Assembly (NCBI GenBank): GCA_963650135.1
Contig: CAVJLG010000056.1
Location: 1 to 31,662, forward strand
Direction: 5' to 3'
Length of the DNA stretch: 31,662 bases
Source of the DNA: HGM13006 sp963650135
Lineage (GTDB): Bacteria > Bacillota > Clostridia > Oscillospirales > Oscillospiraceae
The notes below the pieces were generated by a model. That model searched no databases and was not told where the DNA came from. It was given only the letters and a program-made list of their open reading frames with translations. A program made the translations under genes and the position numbers. This document shows positions 15,198 to 22,932 of this stretch, piece by piece (within the stretch, counting starts at the first letter, position 1; the number at the start of each line of letters is the position of its first letter).

Positions 15198-15227
15198 TTG
15201 CATTATCACCGGATTTCATGATATAAT
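15198..15227 (+). promoter_or_regulatory. Possible promoter of the DtxR-family regulator
   Basis: TATAAT at 15222-15227 with TTGCAT at 15198-15203 and an 18-base spacer. No terminator is seen between mtnA and this gene, so read-through is possible. Confidence 0.5.
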
Positions 15228-15274
15228 TTTAGAAATAGCTGTGAAACCTGACAAAACGAAATGTGGTGACTTGA

Positions 15275-15667
15275 TTGCAAATTCATGAATCAGCAGAAAA
15301 CTATCTGGAAACAATCCTGGTCCTTCACAATCAGAAGGGTACGGTTCGCTCCATCGACATCGCCAACGAGTTGGGATTCTCCAAGCCCAGCGTCAGCGTT
15401 GCAATGAAAAATCTTCGGGAAAACGGATATATCACCGTCAGCCCCGAGGGCTCTATTTCCCTTCTGCCCGCCGGCCAGGAAATTGCCGACAAAATCTATG
15501 AGCGCCACACCCTGATTACTGACCTGTTGGTGGCGCTGGGGGTCAATCCCGAGGTGGCCGCCGAGGATGCATGCCGGGTGGAGCATGTAATCAGTGAAGA
15601 GAGCTTCGCCGCCATTAAGGCCCATGCCAGGAAAAACATTCCCGAAATACTGAACAAACAGAACTAA
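15275..15667 (+). CDS. DtxR/MntR-family metal-dependent regulator
   Basis: 130 residues. An N-terminal winged helix (ESAENYLETILVLHNQKGTVRSIDIANELGFSKPSVSVAMKNLRENGYI; one continuous HTH) is followed by the dimerisation/metal region (GQEIADKIYERHTLITDLLVALGVNP, then EDACRVEHVISEESFAAIKAH) that holds the usual His/Glu/Cys ligand positions. The SH3-like third domain is absent, as in MntR. It probably senses Mn or Fe and represses metal uptake genes, none of which are nearby. The start is TTG at 15275, the only start placing the conserved ESAENYLETI at the N-terminus; the upstream GGTG is a modest RBS. Confidence 0.88.
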   Translation: MQIHESAENYLETILVLHNQKGTVRSIDIANELGFSKPSVSVAMKNLRENGYITVSPEGSISLLPAGQEIADKIYERHTLITDLLVALGVNPEVAAEDACRVEHVISEESFAAIKAHARKNIPEILNKQN

Positions 15668-15674
15668 TTTTTTC

Positions 15675-15700
15675 GAGCTGCTGCATTTCTGCGGCAGCTC
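15675..15700 (+). other. Hairpin between the DtxR-family gene and the fusion gene
   Basis: GAGCTGC (15675-15681) pairs with GCAGCTC (15694-15700). No T-run follows, so it may tune rather than stop transcription into the next gene 30 bases on. Confidence 0.45.
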
Positions 15701-15730
15701 CCTTACTATCACGCGAAAGGACGATCCAGC

Positions 15731-16720
15731 TTGCTCAGTGAATCCCATATTGACGTACGCTATCCCGACTGCGATCCCATGGGCATTGTCCACCACGCAG
15801 TTTATCCCATCTGGTACGAAATCGCCCGGATGGACTTTTTCGCCGCCGTGGGCTATCCCTATGAGGCCATGAACAAAGAAGGCATCAATCCCCCCATGGT
15901 CAACCTGAACCTGCAATACGCTGCGCCCGTGCGCTATCCCGGCAAGGTCACTGTCCGCACCAGCTGCACCCTTTGCCAGGGAAAAAAGCTGGAGCTCCGT
16001 TATGCGGTGTATCAGGAGAATAGCCCCCGCCCTGTTGCCACCGCCACCTCGTTCCATATCTGGACAGGGCCGGACATGAAGTCCCTGGATATGTCCACCA
16101 AGCCGGAAATCTATGAAAAACTCACCGCCGCAGTGGAGCGTCCCGGGGTGCTGATTCTGGCAGGAGGACGCTCTACCCGCATGGGCAGCGATAAGGCCGC
16201 CGTCACCCTGGACGGAAAGCCGCTGCTGCTCCGTGCCATAGATTTCTGGAAAACCGCCTGCCCTGGCGTGCCCATCTATGTTTCCGCCGGACAACAGGAG
16301 CATCAGCTTGCTCTGCCGGATGGGGTCACGCCGGTATATGATCTGGTAAAGGATCGCGGACCCATGGGCGGATTGCAGGCCGCGTTCCGTCAGTGCGGTC
16401 AGGAGCTTTTGTGGGTCAGCGCCGTGGATATGCCGCTGCTGTCTTCCCAGGCGGTGGAGCTGCTGTCAGAAAAGCGCTGCCATTGTGAGGACGCCTGCAT
16501 CTTCACCCACGATGGCCGCCCGGAGCCGCTGCTGGGCCTGTACCGCAGCACCTGCCTGCCGGTAATCGACCAACTGCTGGAGGCGGGAGAAAATCGGATG
16601 TCTGCGCTGCTGGATACCGTGAAAACCACTCGGGTTGCCCTTCAAAATATGGACTGGGTGCGCAACGTCAACACCCCCCAGGAGCTTTCAACGCTTCGTC
16701 AAGCGCAGAACAACGCATAA
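15731..16720 (+). CDS. Fusion of a 4HBT acyl-CoA thioesterase and a MobA-like nucleotidyltransferase
   Basis: 329 residues with two complete domains. Residues 1-135 are a hotdog thioesterase of YbgC/FadM type: YPDCDPMGIVHHAVYPIWYE matches the D-x-D-x-x-G-x-V-x-H active-site pattern (D15). Residues 138-329 are a molybdopterin guanylyltransferase-like domain: LAGGRSTRMGSDK (143-155) binds the nucleotide, then DRGPMGGLQAA and a metal Asp in AVDMPLL (D233). MobA normally attaches GMP to molybdopterin; the two activities have no known metabolic link. The join at about 136 is short and no stop or frame change is visible. The start is TTG at 15731 after AAAGGA. It probably shares the transcript of the DtxR-family gene. 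Confidence 0.88.
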   Translation: MLSESHIDVRYPDCDPMGIVHHAVYPIWYEIARMDFFAAVGYPYEAMNKEGINPPMVNLNLQYAAPVRYPGKVTVRTSCTLCQGKKLELRYAVYQENSPRPVATATSFHIWTGPDMKSLDMSTKPEIYEKLTAAVERPGVLILAGGRSTRMGSDKAAVTLDGKPLLLRAIDFWKTACPGVPIYVSAGQQEHQLALPDGVTPVYDLVKDRGPMGGLQAAFRQCGQELLWVSAVDMPLLSSQAVELLSEKRCHCEDACIFTHDGRPEPLLGLYRSTCLPVIDQLLEAGENRMSALLDTVKTTRVALQNMDWVRNVNTPQELSTLRQAQNNA

Positions 16721-16762
16721 GAAAAAGGCTGTGCCCGAATTTTTCGGACACAGCCAATTTTT
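16721..16762. terminator. Bidirectional terminator between the thioesterase-MobA fusion and the ABC permease
   Basis: GGCTGTG (16727-16733) pairs with CACAGCC (16749-16755), with one mismatch and an inner CCGAA/TTCGG. An A run stands on the left and AATTTTT on the right, so it can stop both convergent transcripts. Confidence 0.87.
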
Positions 16763-17561
16763 ATGCCAGGTTCAGGCGCTTTTTCAGGTTCAGCCAGGTC
16801 ACAACATAGAGGATGCCGCCCTCTGCCACCTCAGCAAGGCCGGTCAGCAGCATCACCATATGATACCCCTGCATGGCCGTCATCTCCATGGCGTTCAGCC
16901 ACAGGCTTGTGGGGGTTCCAACCAGCAGAATGCTGCCGATGATCTGGAACACAATCGTAATGCCGAAATAGCACAGCACCGACCACAGGCCCTTATGTCC
17001 GGTGAAGCCGTAGCCCAGGGACATTGCCGCATAGAACTGCATCATGGAGCAGGCCATCCCAATGAGAACCACAACGCCCAGCTCTGCCAGCAGCCCTACG
17101 GCATACAGCTTTTCGTGCGCTGTCGTCAGCTGCACGGCCTGCCCGGCAATACTCACCACCATCTGGAGGGCGCCGCTGTCGAATACCGCCAGCCCAAAGC
17201 CCAAAAACATCACCAGAATCGTAAGCACCGCCCAGACAAGGGCCACAATCAGCTTGGAGAAAATCATCGCCGGGATGCTCACGGGCAGTGTGAACATCAA
17301 ATAGCCCTCGTCGGTGAGGTAGTTCTTATAGAACCGCTGCACCATCAGCACCAGGGTCATCACCGCGCCAAAGATCAGCGCCAGTACCCACAAAAATGTG
17401 ACCGCCAGTGCCAGGACCCGAAGGATCTGAAAGGTTTCCGCCCGATCCATATACCGAATGGCAAAGTGGCTGCCCACGCTCAGCACCAGCATTGCCGCAT
17501 AAATTACCCACATGACCCGCGCGGTGGCACGGAACTCATGCTTCAACAGTTTTCCTAACAT
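16761..17561 (-). CDS. ABC-2-type transporter permease
   Basis: 266 residues with about six membrane helices (first pair near 17-35 and 50-72, later ones near 105-130, 155-178, 190-215 and 235-252). N-terminal MLGKLLKHEFRATAR is typical of ABC-2 permeases paired with single ATPases. It overlaps the ATPase stop by 7 bases and has GGGAGG upstream, so both are made together. It is likely an exporter or envelope-stress transporter of the YtrBC type; the substrate is unknown. Confidence 0.88.
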   Translation of the reverse strand: MLGKLLKHEFRATARVMWVIYAAMLVLSVGSHFAIRYMDRAETFQILRVLALAVTFLWVLALIFGAVMTLVLMVQRFYKNYLTDEGYLMFTLPVSIPAMIFSKLIVALVWAVLTILVMFLGFGLAVFDSGALQMVVSIAGQAVQLTTAHEKLYAVGLLAELGVVVLIGMACSMMQFYAAMSLGYGFTGHKGLWSVLCYFGITIVFQIIGSILLVGTPTSLWLNAMEMTAMQGYHMVMLLTGLAEVAEGGILYVVTWLNLKKRLNLA

Positions 17562-18253
17562 CTGAATACCTCCCGGAACATCTGGTCCACGGATTTGCCC
17601 TGGGCTTCCCGGATCTCATCCACGGATTTCTGCAATACAATCTGGCCCTGACTGATAAAAATCACCTCATCGAGAATCTGCTCTACATCCGCAATCAGGT
17701 GGGTGGAAATCACCACCGACGCCTCGGGGTCATAATTGCCGATGATGGTGTGAATGATGTAGTCCCGGGTGGCAGGGTCCACGCCGCCGATGGGCTCATC
17801 CAGCAGATAGAGCTTTGCCTTCCGGCTCATCACCAGAATCAGCTGAACCTTTTCCCGTGTGCCCTTGGACATCTGGCGAATTCGCATCTCCATGCCGATA
17901 TTTAAGTGGCTCAGCATCTCTTCGGCACGGTCCCGCTGAAAATCTCCATAGAAATCACAGAAGAAGTCCAGCAGCTGCCGAACGCTCATCCAATCCGCCA
18001 AATACGTCCGCTCCGGCAGATAAGAAACCATCGCCTTTGTCTCTTTACAGGGCGCCATGCCGCAAATCCGCAGCTCGCCGCTGTCCCAGGTGATGAGGCC
18101 GTTGGCCATTTTAATCAACGTGGTTTTGCCGCTGCCGTTGGGGCCCAGCAGGCCCACGATTTTTCCCGGCTCCACTGCAAAATTGACATGCTCCAGGGCC
18201 TGGGTTTTTCCATAGGACTTGCACAGGTCCTTGCATTCAAGAATTGGCGTCAT
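17555..18253 (-). CDS. ABC transporter ATPase (YtrB-like)
   Basis: 232 residues. Walker A GPNGSGKTT, Q-loop region SYLPERTYL, a degenerate signature MSKGTREKVQL instead of LSGGQ, Walker B KLYLLDEP and H-loop STHL are all present. The degenerate signature is common in this ABC-2 group. The start at 18253 has GGGGAG upstream and overlaps the GntR gene by 17 bases. It energises the permease encoded next. Confidence 0.94.
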   Translation of the reverse strand: MTPILECKDLCKSYGKTQALEHVNFAVEPGKIVGLLGPNGSGKTTLIKMANGLITWDSGELRICGMAPCKETKAMVSYLPERTYLADWMSVRQLLDFFCDFYGDFQRDRAEEMLSHLNIGMEMRIRQMSKGTREKVQLILVMSRKAKLYLLDEPIGGVDPATRDYIIHTIIGNYDPEASVVISTHLIADVEQILDEVIFISQGQIVLQKSVDEIREAQGKSVDQMFREVFRC

Positions 18254-18620
18254 GTTCTTCTCCCCTTTCCGATTCCTCCAGCAGCGCTACAATTTCCTGC
18301 CGGGTATAGCCCAGCGCCTGCATCTGCTGAATAAACGCCGAAATATGGCGATTGGCCAATACGCGCTTTGCATCCTCGATCATTTCCGTATCCTCCGTCA
18401 CAAATCTTCCGCTGGTGCGCTGAGAGAACATCAGTCCCTGCCGCTCCAGCTCTTGCAGCGCCCGCTGCATGGTGTTGGGATTGACTCCCGCCTCTACCGC
18501 CAGCTCACGAACCGCCGGAACACGCTGCCCGGGAATCCACTCTCCGGATACGATGCCCAGCTTGATTTGGTCCACCAGCTGCGTGTAGATCGGCGCATTG
18601 CCATCAAAATTCCACTGCAT
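18237..18620 (-). CDS. GntR-family repressor, YtrA subfamily
   Basis: 127 residues, the short YtrA form: winged helix (NAPIYTQLVDQIKLGIVSGEW, RVPAVRELAVEAGVNPNTMQRALQELE; separate helices) plus a brief helical tail and no large ligand domain. YtrA proteins repress their own operon with adjacent ABC transporters, often responding to envelope antibiotics. ATG at 18620 is chosen for GGAGG 6 bases upstream; an in-frame start 51 bases upstream would lie in the operator array. First gene of the operon with the ATPase and permease. Confidence 0.92.
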   Translation of the reverse strand: MQWNFDGNAPIYTQLVDQIKLGIVSGEWIPGQRVPAVRELAVEAGVNPNTMQRALQELERQGLMFSQRTSGRFVTEDTEMIEDAKRVLANRHISAFIQQMQALGYTRQEIVALLEESERGEEHDANS

Positions 18621-18633
18621 AAAACGCCTCCGT

Positions 18634-18679
18634 TTGTATTGTTGTATTAGTTTCTTAGTACAATAAGACAATAATACAA
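18634..18679. promoter_or_regulatory. Array of five 8-bp operator half-sites for the GntR regulator
   Basis: On the plus strand: TTGTATTG (18634), TTGTATTA (18642), six spacer bases, TAGTACAA (18656), TAAGACAA (18664), TAATACAA (18672). The two left units and three right units are inverted copies of one half-site with a strict 8-bp step. The array covers the -10 and the early transcribed region of its own operon. Confidence 0.8.
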
Positions 18680-18696
18680 TTTAGGCCATTTGTCAA
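18668..18696 (-). promoter_or_regulatory. Promoter of the GntR-ABC operon
   Basis: Minus strand TTGACA (18696-18691), 17 bases, TATTGT (18673-18668). The -10 lies inside the half-site array, as expected for repression by occlusion. Confidence 0.75.
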
Positions 18697-18727
18697 GAGG
18701 AAACTGCGACTTTTTTCAGATTTTCGC

Positions 18728-18762
18728 AAAAAAGAAGGAGCCTCCCGATGGGAAGACTCCTT
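18728..18762 (-). terminator. Terminator of the LysR gene at 18773
   Basis: AAGGAG (18735-18740) pairs with CTCCTT (18757-18762), with an inner CTCCC/GGGAG pair and one mismatch. The minus strand continues CTTTTTTG. It lies 11 bases after the LysR stop. Confidence 0.87.
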
Positions 18763-18772
18763 TATGACTTCT

Positions 18773-19702
18773 TTACAGCATTTCGCCCATGGAACCGATG
18801 CCGGTCATGGGGTCGTCTTTATGGGCCTGCTCCAGGCACCGGGCAAATTGGGCCACCGACGGGTTTTCCTGCTGCTCATACCAGAAGCATCTCAGCTCCT
18901 CGGTTTTGCCCACCGGATAGCACCGGAGATTATTGCCCAAGGTCATTCGGCTGAGCATGGTAGACACCATAATGCCCTGCCCCAGCTCCACCGCCATATA
19001 TGCCGACTCCAGGTTGGGGGAAATGATAATCCGGCTGGGGGAAAAGCCCAACTCGCGGCACTGCCGACGTGCACGGCTGCGGCTTTCCGACAAGCTCTCC
19101 CGGGAGGCCGCGGCCTTAATGAAGGGCTCGCTTTTAAAGTCCTCCACCGTTGCGCCGGGCACCGCCTTGGGATGCTCCGGAGACACCAGCAGCACCAGCG
19201 GCGTATCCAGTACCTTTAGGTTTTTAACTCCCTGATCCTTGGGTGCAAACTCCCGATAGGTGATAATCAGATCCAGCTTCCGACTTAGAAACAGCTCATT
19301 GAGCTCGTACTGGGGGTGCTTTTCCCCTTCAAACTCCAGCTCCGGACTCTCGTTTTTCATCTCCCGCAGGGCCTTTCCAATGCCCGCAGAAATATCCAGC
19401 CACTCCAAATAGCCAATGTGCAGGGAATTGCTGAGCCCATGGTAATAGGCCCGGGTCTGCTCCATGGTTTCCTGGAACTGCCGCTCCACATCGGAAAACA
19501 GGGCATAAAAATTCTCCCCCGCCCGGGTCATCGCCACATAGTGATGGGTTCGCTGAAACAGCTGAAAGCCCAAATCCTCTTCCAGCTTGGCAATGTATTT
19601 GCTCACCGACTGCTGGGTCATAAACAGCTGCCGTGCTGCCTCCGTAAAGCTCAGGGTTTCGCACAATGCCATAAAGCACTTGATGGAAGCCTCGTTAATC
19701 AT
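18773..19702 (-). CDS. LysR-family transcriptional regulator
   Basis: 309 residues. N-terminal winged helix with TEAARQLFMTQQSVSKYIAKLEEDLG, then a co-inducer domain of periplasmic-binding fold (LHIGYLEWLDISAGIGKAL, LDLIITYREFAP, LVLLVSPEHPKA, VELGQGIMVSTML). It lies just downstream of the symporter gene on the same strand but has its own promoter and terminator. It may control the symporter and dehydrogenase genes upstream. GAGGTG precedes the ATG. Confidence 0.93.
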   Translation of the reverse strand: MINEASIKCFMALCETLSFTEAARQLFMTQQSVSKYIAKLEEDLGFQLFQRTHHYVAMTRAGENFYALFSDVERQFQETMEQTRAYYHGLSNSLHIGYLEWLDISAGIGKALREMKNESPELEFEGEKHPQYELNELFLSRKLDLIITYREFAPKDQGVKNLKVLDTPLVLLVSPEHPKAVPGATVEDFKSEPFIKAAASRESLSESRSRARRQCRELGFSPSRIIISPNLESAYMAVELGQGIMVSTMLSRMTLGNNLRCYPVGKTEELRCFWYEQQENPSVAQFARCLEQAHKDDPMTGIGSMGEML

Positions 19703-19738
19703 GGTGTCACCTCATCTGGTTACGCATTCTTTCTTCAT

Positions 19739-19767
19739 ATTATACTATAATTTGTTGTAACGGGCAA
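19739..19767 (-). promoter_or_regulatory. Promoter of the LysR gene at 18773
   Basis: Minus strand TTGCCC (19767-19762), 17 bases, TATAAT (19744-19739). Confidence 0.7.
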
Positions 19768-19775
19768 GAAATTCC

Positions 19776-19799
19776 GGCGGCCCCCGTACAGGAGCCGCC
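19776..19799 (-). terminator. Weak terminator after the symporter gene
   Basis: GGCGGC (19776-19781) pairs with GCCGCC (19794-19799). The minus strand continues GGAATTTCTT, a poor T tract, so read-through to the LysR gene is possible. Confidence 0.5.
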
Positions 19800-19815
19800 A
19801 AATGTTACAGCTCTT

Positions 19816-21213
19816 TTATTTTGCCGGCAGCGGCTGATTCTTCCGCCCCGCCAAATAGCCCACGGCCATAATCACCAGAGACGCCGCAATACCAATGAAC
19901 AGCGCGTCAAAGGGAAGCACGTTCAGCACGCCAAAAACCAGCACCAGCAGCGGCGCCACGATAATGGAGCACATGGCAAACTTGTGTGGAATCTTCCCCG
20001 GCAGCCACAGGGCGCAGCACATGGGCACCAATACCACCGCGCCGCGAAGGCCCATGGACATAAAGGCAAACTGCAAAATCGTATCACCCAGAGAACCGGT
20101 GGACAGGCAGCAGCCCAGCAGCAGTACCGCCGCCGTAATGACCTTGCCCACAATCGCCTCCAGCCGGGGATCATTGTCCAGCTTATGGGTAAACTTTTTG
20201 ATGATATCCTTGTTGACAATGAACGAGATGCCCAGCGCCAGACCTGCGCCGGTGCCCACCACCGCCACAAACAGCGTGCCCATTACAATGCCCGCCAATA
20301 CCGGAGGCATTTGCTCCATGACAAAGCTGGTCAGGGCTGTTTTGGCCACAATGCCGGGATGGGTGGCGCGCATATACAGGCCCACCAGAATGCCGCCGAT
20401 TCCGATGGGGGGAATCAGGAACGCGCTCATCACCGCACCCTTTCTGGCGCAGGCGTCGGACTTACAGGAGATGACCGCCTGGGCATAGGTCTGGGTGGTC
20501 AGCACGCCGAAAATCAGCGACAGACATGCGCCAACGTCCTTTCCGGCCCCCCGTGCCACCAGGGAGAAGAAATGGATGCCCTCGGGGTTGTCAATCCCCT
20601 TTACCATGTCCACAAATCCGCCCACGCCGCCGGTGAGGGTCAGCACAATGATGCCGCAGCCGATCATGGCAATATACAAAAGTACCAGCTTTAAAACACC
20701 CACCATGCCTGCGCCCTTTGCGCCGCCGAACACCACATACAGCACCATAAACGCTGCCGCAATCAGCAGCTCCACCACCATGCTGAGGTTGGGGAACAGC
20801 ACCGTAATGACCGCCGTGGCTGCAATCAGCTGGGAGATAATATTGATGAAGGTACCCACGGAATTAAGGATGGACGCAGAGAGTCCCGCCGCCGCACCGT
20901 ATTCATGGCCAATCATCTGCACCAATGTGGCGCAGTGGCTATTCCGAAAGGGCTTTACATACACCAGTGCCAGCACAAGACATGCAATACCGCCGCCGAG
21001 GGTAAACCACCAGGCGCTCATGCCATAGTTATAGGCCAGCTGCGCGGTACCAACCGTCGAAGATCCGCCCACCAGCGTGCCCATGATAATGCCCGCCGTG
21101 ATGGCAGAGCCGTTTTTGCTGGCTCCGGCCTTGAACTTGGTGCCGGAGTAAATACTCAGCCCCAGAATCATTGCCACGGTCAAAACCAGACCGATTATCA
21201 TCCAAATATTCAT
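19816..21213 (-). CDS. Sodium:solute symporter family permease
   Basis: 465-residue membrane protein with about 12-13 helices. The N-terminal helix is followed by GTLVGGSSTVGTAQLAYNYGMSAWWFTLGGG (a single SSS-family block, substrate/Na+ site region), later TYAQAVISCKSDACARKGAVMSAFLIPPIGIGG-like segments and LFVAVVGTGAGLALGISFIVNKDI. Such proteins take up small organic acids, sugars or amino acids with sodium. The ATG at 21213 is preferred; an in-frame ATG 15 bases upstream is possible. It lies downstream of DUF3870 and the dehydrogenase on the same strand, so it may import their substrate. Confidence 0.88.
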   Translation of the reverse strand: MNIWMIIGLVLTVAMILGLSIYSGTKFKAGASKNGSAITAGIIMGTLVGGSSTVGTAQLAYNYGMSAWWFTLGGGIACLVLALVYVKPFRNSHCATLVQMIGHEYGAAAGLSASILNSVGTFINIISQLIAATAVITVLFPNLSMVVELLIAAAFMVLYVVFGGAKGAGMVGVLKLVLLYIAMIGCGIIVLTLTGGVGGFVDMVKGIDNPEGIHFFSLVARGAGKDVGACLSLIFGVLTTQTYAQAVISCKSDACARKGAVMSAFLIPPIGIGGILVGLYMRATHPGIVAKTALTSFVMEQMPPVLAGIVMGTLFVAVVGTGAGLALGISFIVNKDIIKKFTHKLDNDPRLEAIVGKVITAAVLLLGCCLSTGSLGDTILQFAFMSMGLRGAVVLVPMCCALWLPGKIPHKFAMCSIIVAPLLVLVFGVLNVLPFDALFIGIAASLVIMAVGYLAGRKNQPLPAK

Positions 21214-21264
21214 TGCTATTACACCCATTCCTACCAAATTCCCCGTGCAATTTCGATGCCGGGC

Positions 21265-21318
21265 AAAAAAGCGTAAGCCGACCAAGCCCAGAGGAACTCC
21301 CCTGTGCTCAGCCGGCTT
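21265..21318 (-). terminator. Terminator or attenuator between DUF3870 and the symporter
   Basis: On the minus strand, AAGCCG (21318-21313) and CGGCTT (21280-21275) enclose a second pairing (about 21302-21287), followed by TTTTTT (21270-21265). It stands about 50 bases before the symporter start. A weak TTGACC-16-TAAAAG lies just upstream, so it could be a regulated leader. Confidence 0.5.
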
Positions 21319-21372
21319 TTAACAAGGCTGCTGCGATGGTCAAACCGCAGTTTTTTGTCAAAACAGCTTACA

Positions 21373-21696
21373 TTATGCCTTTGTTTCGCTGCGGACCATT
21401 TCCGCATATTGCGTGCCCACCATTTTGATGGCGCTGACCAAAGCTTTCTTCAGGTGCCCCTGGTATTGGCGCTCCATGCGTGCCACCAGGTCGTCGATCC
21501 CGCGCTTCATATCATAGCCAACGATGAGATTGCTGACAAATTCCTTGGCCAGGCCAGTGACCATGGTACACTCTACATTGTGCACCACGCCGGTGTCCAT
21601 GTCGATCAATGCCACCAGCGCCAGCTCTTCATAGATGCGCTGGGCCGTGGTATTGCTGGGCATTCTGGCATAGCCGGAAAACAGGACCAGATCCAT
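21373..21696 (-). CDS. DUF3870 domain protein
   Basis: 107 residues, soluble, with no signal. The sequence MDLVLFSGYARMPSNTTAQRIYE, DTGVVHNVECTMVTGLAKEFV, and LVARMERQYQGHLKKALVSAIKMV-type helices match the small DUF3870 family, whose role is unknown; it is often seen with organic-acid catabolic genes. GGGAGG stands 8 bases before the ATG. It lies 107 bases after the dehydrogenase gene and before the symporter, all on the minus strand. Confidence 0.78.
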   Translation of the reverse strand: MDLVLFSGYARMPSNTTAQRIYEELALVALIDMDTGVVHNVECTMVTGLAKEFVSNLIVGYDMKRGIDDLVARMERQYQGHLKKALVSAIKMVGTQYAEMVRSETKA

Positions 21697-21803
21697 GCCG
21701 GTACCTCCCGCTTATTCTGCCGGGCGCTGTGGCCGCATCACGGGGAACTCGGCGGGCAAGCCGGAGCCGTAACGGGGCAGCGTCAGACGTGGAAATCAGG
21801 ACG

Positions 21804-22775
21804 TTAAACAGGGTCGTCCAGGAACTGCTTCTCCAGACGGAACACTTCAAAGAGCTGCTTGTCGCGCTTTGCCTTCAGCTCTTCCAGGTCCACGCCCTCA
21901 TAGTCGTAGAAGCCCTTGCCGGTCTTGATGCCCAGCTCGTTGTGGTCTACCATCTCTTGCAGTACAACGGGGATGTCCTCGCCCTTGGGGGGATGGGGCA
22001 TCTCATAGCTGTGGTTCCGGAAGTTGTTGGCCGTCATATCAACACCGCCAAAGTCCATGCGCTTGCACAGGCCCAGCACGCAGGCCCGGGGAATGAAGCT
22101 TGCTTTACAAGCCAGGTCGATTGCCTCTGCATCGCAATAGCCATGCTCCAGAAGATAGAAAACCTCCTGGTTCAGGCACTGCTGCAGACGGTTTACGATA
22201 TAGCCCCGGATGAACTTCTTCATGAGTACCGCAGTCTTGCCGCACTTTTTCAGCAATGCCATGGCAACATCGGCATACTCCTGGGGTGTCTGCTCGCTCT
22301 TTACCACCTCAACCAGAGGGATCAGCTGGGGAGGCGCATACCAGTGGCAGATGATCTGCTGGGGCAGCAGCTTTTCCGGTACAATCTCAAAAATATTCAG
22401 CGCAGAGGTGTTGGATGCAATGATTACATCCGGGCCAACACATTCCGCCAGCTGCTGATAAAGGTCAGTCTTGGCGTCGCGGTTCTCTACGATGGTCTCC
22501 TGAATAAAGTCCGCACCGTCCACTGCCTCTTCCACGGTCATGGCAAAGCTGACGCGGCCAAAGATCGTCTCAATGTCCTCCTGGGCGATTTCACCCTCCT
22601 GGGCAAATGTCTCCAGCTGGGAATGCAGTGCGGCAATGGCCTTGTCACGGGTTTTCTCGGAACGGGTCCACATGGTGACCTGGTAGCCGCCCATGGCATA
22701 GGTCTGGGCAATACCGGGGCCCATGGTTCCGGCGCCCAGTACCGCAATCTTCTTAATATCTGCTAAAGTTTTCAT
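21804..22775 (-). CDS. 3-hydroxyacyl-CoA dehydrogenase family NAD-dependent enzyme
   Basis: 323 residues. The Rossmann motif VLGAGTMGPGIAQ (12-24) binds NAD. Active-site positions are visible: SNTSA (S121/S124 region), H144 and E156 as the catalytic His-Glu pair, and N195 in GYIVNRL. The block usually reading H-F/W-x-N-P is HWYAPP here, with Ala at the Asn position. The following LIPLVEVV resembles carnitine and hydroxy-acid dehydrogenases more than FadB-type enzymes, so the substrate may be a free 3-hydroxy acid. ATG at 22775 fits the start of the fold; the RBS GGAAAGAAG is modest. First gene of a likely set with DUF3870 and the symporter. Confidence 0.87.
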   Translation of the reverse strand: MKTLADIKKIAVLGAGTMGPGIAQTYAMGGYQVTMWTRSEKTRDKAIAALHSQLETFAQEGEIAQEDIETIFGRVSFAMTVEEAVDGADFIQETIVENRDAKTDLYQQLAECVGPDVIIASNTSALNIFEIVPEKLLPQQIICHWYAPPQLIPLVEVVKSEQTPQEYADVAMALLKKCGKTAVLMKKFIRGYIVNRLQQCLNQEVFYLLEHGYCDAEAIDLACKASFIPRACVLGLCKRMDFGGVDMTANNFRNHSYEMPHPPKGEDIPVVLQEMVDHNELGIKTGKGFYDYEGVDLEELKAKRDKQLFEVFRLEKQFLDDPV

Positions 22776-22813
22776 AATGTCTCTTCTTTCCGCATTTTTA
22801 ACCATACAGCACT

Positions 22814-22847
22814 GTGCAGACCGAAGGGGGTGCTCTCCGGTCTGCAC
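22814..22847 (-). other. Perfect 10-bp hairpin in the leader of the dehydrogenase gene
   Basis: GTGCAGACCG (22814-22823) and CGGTCTGCAC (22838-22847) with a 14-base loop. No T-run follows. It may be a regulatory leader hairpin or the remains of a terminator from the cyclase side. Confidence 0.5.
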
Positions 22848-22932
22848 ATGCTATGCAGCCAACTCGTTTTAGAAGTTGATATACGTTACAATTGAAATCA
22901 ATTTCTTCTATGCATCCATTTGCAGTTCTCTC

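Noticed and set aside
14038..15219. 393-codon minus-strand frame over mtnA
   Set aside because: Antisense to intact mtnA; no start signal or family match.
15290..16303. 337-codon minus-strand frame over the DtxR and fusion genes
   Set aside because: Antisense to two genes with full motifs; crosses their junction.
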